From Solirubrobacteraceae bacterium (GTDB lineage Bacteria > Actinomycetota > Thermoleophilia > Solirubrobacterales > Solirubrobacteraceae), in NCBI GenBank assembly GCA_030447005.1, contig JAUJME010000033.1, positions 1-11,479 on the forward strand: a stretch of 11,479 bases of DNA, read 5' to 3'. How positions within the stretch are numbered: the stretch's first letter is position 1; the number at the start of each line of letters is the position of its first letter. This document shows, piece by piece, positions 6,597-11,479 of the stretch. Under the pieces are notes generated by a model. The model was not told the origin of the DNA. It made no database searches and worked only from the letters and a program-made list of their open reading frames with translations. Position numbers and translations under genes: made by a program.

Positions 6597-7690
6597 CGCG
6601 CGTCGCGCTGCTGCATCCCGTCTACTGGCCCGAGGTGCGGCGGGGCGCGGAGCGGATGACCCGGGAGCTCGCCGACGGCCTCGCCGCGCGCGGCCACGTG
6701 CCGCGGATCCTCACCTCCCATCCCGGCCGGCCGTCGCGCGGGGTGGAGGACGGCGTGGAGGTCGTCCGCGGCTGGCGCGCGCCCGACGGCCGCCTGCGCC
6801 GGCGGCTCTACGAGGAGTACTTGACTTCGATCCCGCCCGCCGCGCTCGCCCTCGCGCGCGGCGACGACGACGTCGCGGTGGCGCTGCACACCGCGAGCGC
6901 GGTGGCCGCGGGGGAGTGGTCGCGCCGCACGGGGCGCCCGATGGTCCTCGCCTACATGGGCATCCCCGCCTTCCCGTGGATCGCCGCCCGCCGCGGCCGC
7001 GCCGCGCTCACCGCGCGCGCCCTGCGCGACGCCGCCGCGGTCACCGCCCTCTCGGAGGCCGCGGCCGCGGCGATGGAGCGGTGGCTCGGCGCGCGGGCAC
7101 GGGTGATCCCGCCCGGCGTCGACGTCGAGGCGTTCCGCCCGGGCGGGGAGCGGGCGGCGGCGCCGACCGTGGTCTGCGCGGCGGACGCGCGCGAACCCCG
7201 CAAGCGCGTGGCGCTGCTCGTCGAGGCGTTCGCCCGTGTGCGCCGCGAGCGGCCGGGAGCACGGCTCGTCCTCGACCGCGCGACCGCCGCCGGCTTCGCG
7301 GACCCGGCGGCCGGGATCGAGCTCGCGGCGATGGACGAACGGGCGGAGCTCGCGGCGCTGTATCGCTCGGCCTGGGTCTCCGTCCTGCCCTCGGTGGGGG
7401 AGGCGTTCGGGCTCGTGCTCGCCGAGGCGCTCGCGTGCGGGACGCCCGTGGCCGGCTCGGACCGTGACGGCATCCCGGAGGTCCTCGGCGGCGACGAGCG
7501 CGTCGGCCGGCTCTTCGCCGGCGACGAGCCGGAGCCGCTCGCGCGCGCGCTGCTCGAGGCGATCGAGCTCGCTCGCGAGCCGTCCACCGCGCTCGCCTGC
7601 CGTGCCCGAGCGGAGTCCCTCTCGACCGCCCGCACCGCCGCCGCCTACGAGGCGGTGTTCACCGAGCTCGGCGCAGGCGCGCGAGCGTGA
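6593..7690 (+). CDS. GT4-family glycosyltransferase (365 aa)
   Basis: This is a full-length GT-B retaining glycosyltransferase. The N-terminal acceptor domain opens with VALLHPVYWPEVRRGAERM (4-22), a form of the R-G-G-A-E loop common to GT4, followed by ELADGLAARGHVPRILTS. The interdomain region contains VIPPGVDVEAFRPGGE. In the donor domain, DAREPRKRVALLVEAF holds the phosphate-binding Arg203-Lys204 pair, and SVGEAFGLVLAEALACGTPV holds the E-x7-E motif at Glu270 and Glu278. PVAGSDRDGIPEVLGG is the usual segment after it. No signal peptide or transmembrane segment is seen, so it is cytoplasmic. Translation is coupled to the GT2 gene by GTGA and there is no -10-like hexamer of its own. Its last 32 bp overlap the 3' end of the convergent methyltransferase gene. 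Sugar specificity cannot be read. Confidence 0.94.
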   Translation: MTRVALLHPVYWPEVRRGAERMTRELADGLAARGHVPRILTSHPGRPSRGVEDGVEVVRGWRAPDGRLRRRLYEEYLTSIPPAALALARGDDDVAVALHTASAVAAGEWSRRTGRPMVLAYMGIPAFPWIAARRGRAALTARALRDAAAVTALSEAAAAAMERWLGARARVIPPGVDVEAFRPGGERAAAPTVVCAADAREPRKRVALLVEAFARVRRERPGARLVLDRATAAGFADPAAGIELAAMDERAELAALYRSAWVSVLPSVGEAFGLVLAEALACGTPVAGSDRDGIPEVLGGDERVGRLFAGDEPEPLARALLEAIELAREPSTALACRARAESLSTARTAAAYEAVFTELGAGARA

Positions 7691-8378
7691 ACTGCGTCCC
7701 TTCGCCGCTCAGCAGCTCGACGGCGAGGCCGGCCTCCTCGGCCGCTCGCCGCAGCGCCCCCGGGTCGACCGCCGAACCCAGCCAGGCGGGGTGATCGACG
7801 CCGCGCGGCGCGCGACCGAGGCGGCCGAGCGCCGGGCGGCGCAGCGCGGCGCCCCCCGACTCGCGCGGCGCGTGCACCGCCGGGTCGGTCGAGAGCTGGA
7901 AGCCGGCCCAGCCGCCCGGGCGCAGCACGCGGCCCATCTCGGAGACGTAGCCCAGGGTCAGCGTCGGGTCGGGCAGGTGCTGGAAGACCACGTGGGAGAG
8001 GATTCCGTCGGCGGTCGCGTCCGGGACGGCGGCGAGCGTGCGCCCGTCGCCGCGGACCCAGTCGACGTTGCCCAGACCCGGGTGGTGAGCGCGGGCGCGG
8101 GCCAGCATCTCCTCGGAGACGTCGACCGCGCTCACCCGCGCGACCCGGGAGGCCAGCGCTCGCGTGAGCCGCCCGATGCCGCAGCCGATCTCCACCAAAT
8201 GGTCCTCCGCCCGCAGGCCGACGCCGAGGAGGTCGAGCAGCGTGTCGAGCGTGTGCTCGCCGTCCTCCCACAGCCCTGCGAGGTCGGCGTCGCCGTACGC
8301 GCGGCGGTTGTCGACGAAGAAGGCGGCGTCCTCCCGGGCCCGGGCGTCCCAGAACGCCGCCATGTCGTCCCCCGCCAT
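7659..8378 (-). CDS. Class I SAM-dependent methyltransferase (239 aa)
   Basis: A Methyltransf_11/25-type enzyme. The N-terminus FWDARAREDAAFFVDN (9-24) is a recognisable family opening (W-(D/x)-x-R-A-x-x-D...F-x-V-D-N). HLVEIGCGIGRLTRAL (60-75) is motif I, and VSAVDVSEEMLARAR carries the acidic SAM-ribose ligand. WVRGDGRTLAAVPDATADGI is motif II, SHVVFQHLPDPTLTLGYV follows, and GRVLRPGGWAGFQL is motif III. ATG at 8378 is chosen over an internal ATG five codons later because TAGCCT lies 7 nt upstream. The gene is divergent from the GT-C-like gene with only 26 bp between starts, and convergent with the GT4 gene, overlapping by 32 bp. A role in methylating a glycan or its lipid carrier is inferred from its position, not from the sequence. 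Confidence 0.91.
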   Translation of the reverse strand: MAGDDMAAFWDARAREDAAFFVDNRRAYGDADLAGLWEDGEHTLDTLLDLLGVGLRAEDHLVEIGCGIGRLTRALASRVARVSAVDVSEEMLARARAHHPGLGNVDWVRGDGRTLAAVPDATADGILSHVVFQHLPDPTLTLGYVSEMGRVLRPGGWAGFQLSTDPAVHAPRESGGAALRRPALGRLGRAPRGVDHPAWLGSAVDPGALRRAAEEAGLAVELLSGEGTQFTLARLRRAR

Positions 8379-8384
8379 GCGGCG

Positions 8385-8396
8385 GAGGCTAGCCTC
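8385..8396. promoter_or_regulatory. Perfect 12-bp palindrome giving the same -10 hexamer (TAGCCT) on both strands
   Basis: GAGGCTAGCCTC is a perfect palindrome centred in the 26 bp between two divergent ATG codons. Read rightward, TAGCCT (8390-8395) lies 9 nt before the ATG at 8405. Read leftward, TAGCCT (8391 to 8386) lies 7 nt before the ATG at 8378. The hexamers share two central bases. This is the cleanest shared divergent leaderless promoter in the window. The palindrome could instead, or also, be a repressor site. Confidence 0.5.
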
Positions 8397-8404
8397 GACG
8401 CGCC

Positions 8405-10264
8405 ATGGCGCCCCTGCTGCACCACGCGCTGCTCGGGCTGGCCGTGTGGGCTCTGGCGAGCGCCGGTTGGCGGGTGGCGGCCGATCTGACCCCCGTCCGC
8501 CTCGAGCGGTGGCTCGCCGCCGCGCCGCTGGCGGTGGCCGCCGCGGTCGCCGAGGCGCTCCTGCTGGGGCGGCTGGGGCTGGGCGGCTCGGCGCCCGCCC
8601 TGACGGGCGCGGCGCTCGCCACGTGGCTCGCCGCCCGGTTCGCGTGGCCGCGGATCGTGCCCGGCGCACCTCCGGCCCGCCTGCCGCTGACCACCCGCGC
8701 GGCCGCCGGGGCGGCCGCCGGGCTCGCGGCGGCCTGGGTGATCGGGATCCTGCGCCTGCCCGCGCTGAACGCCGACGCGCTCACCTACCACCTCGCCGAG
8801 GTCGCCGGCTGGGTGGCCGGCGGCGAGACCGGCGCCCGCGATCCCGGGATCTACGGCGTGCCGGTCGAGGCCTACCCGAAGGCGTGGGAGGTCACGGTCG
8901 CCTGGGCGGCCGGGATCGCCCACTCGCCGGGGGTCGCCGCGCCCGCGATGCTCGCCGCCGCGGCGCTCATCGCCGCCGGTGCCTACGGCGCCGCCCGCGC
9001 GCTGGCCGTCCCGCCGCTCGTCGCCGCGCTCGCCGGCGCGCTGCTCGCCACGCTCCCGCCCGTCCTCGCCCAGCTCGGCGGGCCGAACACCGACGTCCCG
9101 GCGCTCGGGTGGCTCGGCTGCACCGCGGCGCTGGCGCTCGCCGCGCGCGCCCGCCCGGGGCTCCTCGCGCCGGCGCTCGTGGCGGCCGGCCTGGCGATCG
9201 GGACGAAGCCCACGACCGCGCCGCTCGTCCTCGCCGCCCTGCTCGCCGCGCGGCCGCGCGCCGCCGACCCCCGCGCGCTGCTCGCCGCGGGCGCCCTCGC
9301 GGCCGTGGTGGGCGCCACGTGGTACGTCCGCAACCTCGTCCTGCACGGCTCGCCGCTGTGGCCGTTCTTCGCCGGCCCGGGCGGCGATCCGGTGCCGCGG
9401 CTGTTCCGCGAGCTCGGGGCGACCTTCCTCTCCGACCCCGCCGCCGCGCTCTCCGGCCGCGCCGGTCAGTACGCCGAGGTCCTCGGCGGCGGGCTGCTGC
9501 TCCTGGCCGCCGCGCCGCTCGCCGTCCTCGCCGACCGCCGCCGCGCGACCGTCGTCACCGCCGCCGTCGCCGCGATCTCGCTGCTGCTGTGGGCGCGCGC
9601 GCCGTTCACCGGCGAGCAGGGCGACCCCGAGCTCGACGTCCTCGTGGTGGGCGGCGTCCGCTACGCGCTGCCGGCGCTCGCCGCCGTCGCGCTGGTCGTC
9701 GCCCTGGCCGGGCGGCGCCGCCCGCGGGCGGCCGCGGCGGTCCTCGGCGCGGGGGTCCTCTTCAACCTCGTCCGCCTCGCCGACCTGCCCTATCCCGACC
9801 GCCCGCGCCTGTGGCTGCTCGCCGCGGGCGTCGCGGCCGGAGCGCACGCCGCGCTCGCGCCGCTCCCGCCGCTCCCCCGCCGCGCCGCCCCGGTCGCCGC
9901 GCTCGCCGCGACCGCGGCGGCCCTCGCGCTCGCGGCGCCCGGCTACTGGGCGCGCCACCCCGGCGTCCGCCTGCCCGACGCGGGCGCGGTGCGCTTCCTC
10001 GAGTCCCGCCGCGGCGAGGTCGCCATGGCGCCCGTCCGCTTCGCCTCCCTCGCGGGCGACGACCTGCGCCGCCGCGTCACCCTGATCGGCCAGCGCGAGA
10101 CCTGCGCGGCGCTCGCCCGCCGCCGCGCGCGCGGCGGCTGGGTGGTGCTCGTCACCGCGCCCCAGCCGCGCGCCTTCACCCAGCCCGCCACCGCGCCGGG
10201 CTGCCTGCGCGGCGAGCGCCCCGCCTACGCGGACGGCTCGATGGCCATCTACGCGCCGGGATAG
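8405..10264 (+). CDS. Polytopic membrane protein, probable GT-C-fold glycosyltransferase (619 aa)
   Basis: The protein has roughly a dozen or more Ala/Leu-rich membrane segments (for example about 37-55, 99-117, 178-222, 232-266, 291-307, 357-396, 416-456, 468-513) and a soluble C-terminal tail from about 515. GT-C hallmarks are visible. NADALTYH (122-129), with Asp124 in the first large loop, matches the D-x3-Y-H motif of lipid-phosphate-sugar-dependent glycosyltransferases. WYVRNLVLHGSPLWPF (306-321) is the W-Y-x-R-N...G-x-P-x-x-P segment, and GGVRYALPAL (416-425) is the R-Y-x-L-P element. GT-C enzymes use polyprenyl-phosphate sugars on the outer face of the membrane, which would fit a DPM-like GT2 upstream supplying the donor. 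The acceptor could be a glycan, lipid or protein. The ATG follows TAGCCT by 9 nt. The TAG stop forms the first three bases of the proposed yebC -10 hexamer. Overall length suits the family; the exact subfamily is uncertain. Confidence 0.82.
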   Translation: MAPLLHHALLGLAVWALASAGWRVAADLTPVRLERWLAAAPLAVAAAVAEALLLGRLGLGGSAPALTGAALATWLAARFAWPRIVPGAPPARLPLTTRAAAGAAAGLAAAWVIGILRLPALNADALTYHLAEVAGWVAGGETGARDPGIYGVPVEAYPKAWEVTVAWAAGIAHSPGVAAPAMLAAAALIAAGAYGAARALAVPPLVAALAGALLATLPPVLAQLGGPNTDVPALGWLGCTAALALAARARPGLLAPALVAAGLAIGTKPTTAPLVLAALLAARPRAADPRALLAAGALAAVVGATWYVRNLVLHGSPLWPFFAGPGGDPVPRLFRELGATFLSDPAAALSGRAGQYAEVLGGGLLLLAAAPLAVLADRRRATVVTAAVAAISLLLWARAPFTGEQGDPELDVLVVGGVRYALPALAAVALVVALAGRRRPRAAAAVLGAGVLFNLVRLADLPYPDRPRLWLLAAGVAAGAHAALAPLPPLPRRAAPVAALAATAAALALAAPGYWARHPGVRLPDAGAVRFLESRRGEVAMAPVRFASLAGDDLRRRVTLIGQRETCAALARRRARGGWVVLVTAPQPRAFTQPATAPGCLRGERPAYADGSMAIYAPG

Positions 10265-10267
10265 AGT
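10262..10267 (+). promoter_or_regulatory. Candidate -10 hexamer (TAGAGT) of yebC overlapping the upstream stop codon
   Basis: TAGAGT lies exactly 8 nt before the yebC ATG at 10276. Its first three bases are the TAG stop of the GT-C-like gene. It matches TATAAT at 4 of 6 positions (T1, A2, A4, T6). The spacer TCTCCGCC has no Shine-Dalgarno sequence, consistent with a leaderless yebC mRNA independent of the glycan genes. Confidence 0.45.
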
Positions 10268-10275
10268 TCTCCGCC

Positions 10276-11025
10276 ATGGCCGGTCATTCCAAGTGGGCGG
10301 GGATCAAGCACAAGAAGGCGATCGTGGACTCCCGCCGCGGCAAGCTCTTCACCAAGCTCGCGCGGGCGATCACCGTCGCGGCGAAGGAGGGCGGCGGCGA
10401 CGTCGACGGCAACCCGCGCCTCGCGCTGGCCGTCCAGAAGGCCAAGGACGCCTCGATGCCCAAGGACAACATCGAGCGCGCGATCGCCAAGGGGACCGGC
10501 GCGGGCGCCGACACCGACGCGCTCGAGGACGTCCTCTACGAGGGCTACGGCCCGGGCGGCGTCGCGCTGCTCGTCGAGGCGGTCACCGAGAACCGCAACC
10601 GCACGGGCTCCGAGGTCCGCCACATCTTCGGCAAGCACGGCGGCTCGCTCGGCGAGCCGGGCTCCGTCGCCTACCTGTTCGACAAGAAGGGGCTCGTCGT
10701 GGTGGACGCCGAGCGCTACTCCGAGGACGACCTGATGGTCGCCATCGACGCCGGCGCCGAGGACATCTCGCTCGACGACGACGTCTTCGAGATCGTCTGC
10801 GAGCCCGGCGACCTGACCGCGGTGCGCGAGGCCCTCGCGGGCGCGGGGATCGAGATCGAGACCGCCGAGGTCGCCCAGCAGCCCAAGACCCGCGTCCCGC
10901 TCGACGAGGAGCAGGCCGGCAAGCTGCTGCGCCTCGTCGACGCCCTCGAGGACCAGGACGACGTCGACACGGTCCACGCGAACTTCGACGTCGACGCCGA
11001 AGTGCTGGAGCGGGTCGCGGGCTGA
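10276..11025 (+). CDS. yebC: YebC/TACO1 family protein (249 aa)
   Basis: This is a full-length YebC/PmpR/TACO1 family protein, a three-domain cytoplasmic protein described as a transcriptional regulator in some bacteria and as a translation factor in the TACO1 branch. The N-terminal signature AGHSKWAGIKHKKAIVD (2-18) followed by RRGKLFTKLARAI is unmistakable. NPRLALAVQKAKDASMPKDN and IERAIAKGTG follow, and then YEGYGPGGVALLVEAVTENR, NRTGSEVRHIFGKHGG and GSVAYLFDKKG, all family blocks in the usual order. The strongly acidic domain (SLDDDVFEIVCEP) and the C-terminal LVDALEDQDDVDTVHANFD complete it. Length is typical. It is 11 bp after the GT-C-like gene but has its own -10-like hexamer, so it likely starts a housekeeping unit with ruvC. 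Adjacency to ruvC is a widespread bacterial arrangement. Which of the two proposed molecular roles applies here cannot be read from sequence. Confidence 0.98.
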   Translation: MAGHSKWAGIKHKKAIVDSRRGKLFTKLARAITVAAKEGGGDVDGNPRLALAVQKAKDASMPKDNIERAIAKGTGAGADTDALEDVLYEGYGPGGVALLVEAVTENRNRTGSEVRHIFGKHGGSLGEPGSVAYLFDKKGLVVVDAERYSEDDLMVAIDAGAEDISLDDDVFEIVCEPGDLTAVREALAGAGIEIETAEVAQQPKTRVPLDEEQAGKLLRLVDALEDQDDVDTVHANFDVDAEVLERVAG

Positions 11026-11059
11026 GCCGCGGGGCGCGCGCTCGACCGAACGTCAACCC

Positions 11060-11130
11060 CGGCTGGTGAGGGGTGCGTGAAGGTCCCGGTGGTCGAGGTG
11101 GACCGTTCGCCCCTGCTTCCTCACCAGCCG
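11060..11130. repeat. Long inverted repeat (12-bp perfect arms) between yebC and ruvC
   Basis: CGGCTGGTGAGG (11060-11071) and CCTCACCAGCCG (11119-11130) are perfect inverted copies separated by 47 nt. Inside the loop, GGTCC (11082-11086) and GGACC (11100-11104) can form a second stem, with partial pairing of the G-rich and C-rich stretches between the two. As RNA this would be a strong two-tier hairpin. It lies 34 bp after the yebC stop and 54 bp before the ruvC start. No T-run follows either arm, so it is not a textbook intrinsic terminator. It could be an RNA 3' end or processing structure, or a small structured RNA. Confidence 0.6.
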
Positions 11131-11171
11131 CCGTGCGCCGTCGCCCGCGGGGAGGCGTCCGACCCCGCACG

Positions 11172-11177
11172 GAGAAT
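11172..11177 (+). promoter_or_regulatory. Candidate -10 hexamer (GAGAAT) of ruvC
   Basis: GAGAAT lies 7 nt before a GTG at 11185 and matches TATAAT at A2, A4, A5 and T6. The spacer CCCCGCC has no Shine-Dalgarno sequence. The spacing favours the GTG over the ATG at 11191 as a leaderless start. No -35 element or complete SOS box is seen upstream. Confidence 0.4.
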
Positions 11178-11184
11178 CCCCGCC

Positions 11185-11479
11185 GTGCGCATGATCGTCT
11201 TGGGCATCGATCCGGGGACCGCCAACACCGGCTACGGCGTGGTGGGCCGCTCCGCCGGCCGGCTGGTCGCCCTCGACGGGGGGGTGGTCGAGACGCGGCC
11301 CGGCACCGATCCCGGCCGCCGGCTCGCCCAGATCCACGCCCGGGTCGGCGAGCTGCTCGACGAGTACGCGCCCGAGGCGGTCGCGGTCGAGGACCTCTAC
11401 TTCGGCGCCAACGCCCGCTCGGCGTTCGCGGTCGGCCAGGCGCGCGGCGTGGTCATCCTGGCCGCCGGCCAGCGCGGGA
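11185..11479 (+). CDS. ruvC: Holliday junction resolvase RuvC, N-terminal part (cut by window edge)
   Basis: RuvC is the dimeric endonuclease that cuts Holliday junctions after RuvAB branch migration in recombination repair. Counting from the ATG at 11191, MIVLGIDPGTANTGYGVV holds the first catalytic acid, Asp7. AVEDLYFGANARSAFAVGQA holds the second, Glu67, with family residues around it. The two C-terminal catalytic Asp residues lie beyond the window. GTG at 11185 adds two residues (Val-Arg) before the usual Met start and fits the leaderless spacing from GAGAAT. The ATG at 11191 fits the usual N-terminus of the family. Either may be used. The gene follows yebC on the same strand with 159 bp between them, the usual neighbourhood; ruvA and ruvB would be expected downstream. 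Confidence 0.96.
   Translation, partial: MRMIVLGIDPGTANTGYGVVGRSAGRLVALDGGVVETRPGTDPGRRLAQIHARVGELLDEYAPEAVAVEDLYFGANARSAFAVGQARGVVILAAGQRG

Noticed and set aside
8164..10275. Long upstream extension of the yebC reading frame over the GT-C-like gene
   Set aside because: The upstream part is an Arg-rich out-of-frame reading of the membrane protein. The protein begins at MAGHSKW, the conserved YebC N-terminus, at 10276.
11047..11109. Possible LexA/SOS box upstream of ruvC (GAAC at 11048 and GTTC at 11105)
   Set aside because: The GAAC and GTTC half-sites are about 55 bp apart, far from the 4-bp spacing of the actinobacterial box, and neither has a partner nearby.
11053..11337. 94-codon minus-strand ORF across the yebC-ruvC gap
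   Set aside because: It runs antisense into ruvC, has no recognisable motif, and its composition is typical of shadow frames in this DNA.
1..11479. Mobile elements, defence genes, CRISPR arrays or tRNA genes
   Set aside because: No transposase, integrase, nuclease-effector or repeat-spacer pattern was found in any convincing reading frame, and no tRNA-like cloverleaf was noticed. Composition looks uniform along the window, so there is no sign of recent transfer.

Overview
The window is very GC-rich DNA (clearly above 70% by eye) with almost no intergenic space and codons nearly all ending in G or C. Together with likely leaderless starts and a yebC-ruvC pair, this suggests a high-GC actinobacterium, possibly of the Solirubrobacterales/Thermoleophilia type. 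The taxon is an inference. I see no tRNA, rRNA, CRISPR array, transposase or attachment site.

Layout. A minus-strand run (3362 to 1) encodes a CmoB-like (DUF1698-type) methyltransferase, a GT4 glycosyltransferase, a zinc-ribbon methyltransferase and the N-terminal part of a phosphomannomutase/phosphoglucomutase. Divergent from it, a plus-strand pair (3421-4958) encodes a DPM-like GT2 glycosyltransferase and a methyltransferase. A single minus-strand methyltransferase (5601-4933) meets that pair tail to tail and is divergent from a plus-strand GT2/GT4 pair (5622-7690). Another minus-strand methyltransferase (8378-7659) overlaps the end of that pair and is divergent from a polytopic GT-C-like membrane protein (8405-10264). 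Two housekeeping genes follow: yebC (10276-11025) and the start of ruvC (11185 onward), separated by 159 bp that hold a long inverted repeat.

Taken together, positions 1-10264 look like part of a surface glycan or glycolipid locus. The mutase would supply hexose-1-phosphate for activated sugars. Two GT4, two GT2 and one GT-C-like enzyme would transfer sugars, the last probably from a lipid-linked donor on the outer face of the membrane. Five SAM-dependent methyltransferases could methylate sugars or the lipid carrier. No polymerase, flippase or exporter is in the window, so the end product cannot be named.

The most notable signal is regulatory. Every start that is not translationally coupled has a -10-like hexamer 7-9 nt upstream and a C-rich spacer with no Shine-Dalgarno sequence, the geometry of leaderless mRNAs. 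Coupled starts (GTGA overlaps) lack it. Three divergent gene pairs have overlapping -10 hexamers within 20-26 bp, one of them on a perfect palindrome. One of these promoters appears to open an 11-codon upstream ORF that ends in a GTGA overlap with a glycosyltransferase. I found no clearly novel enzyme system.
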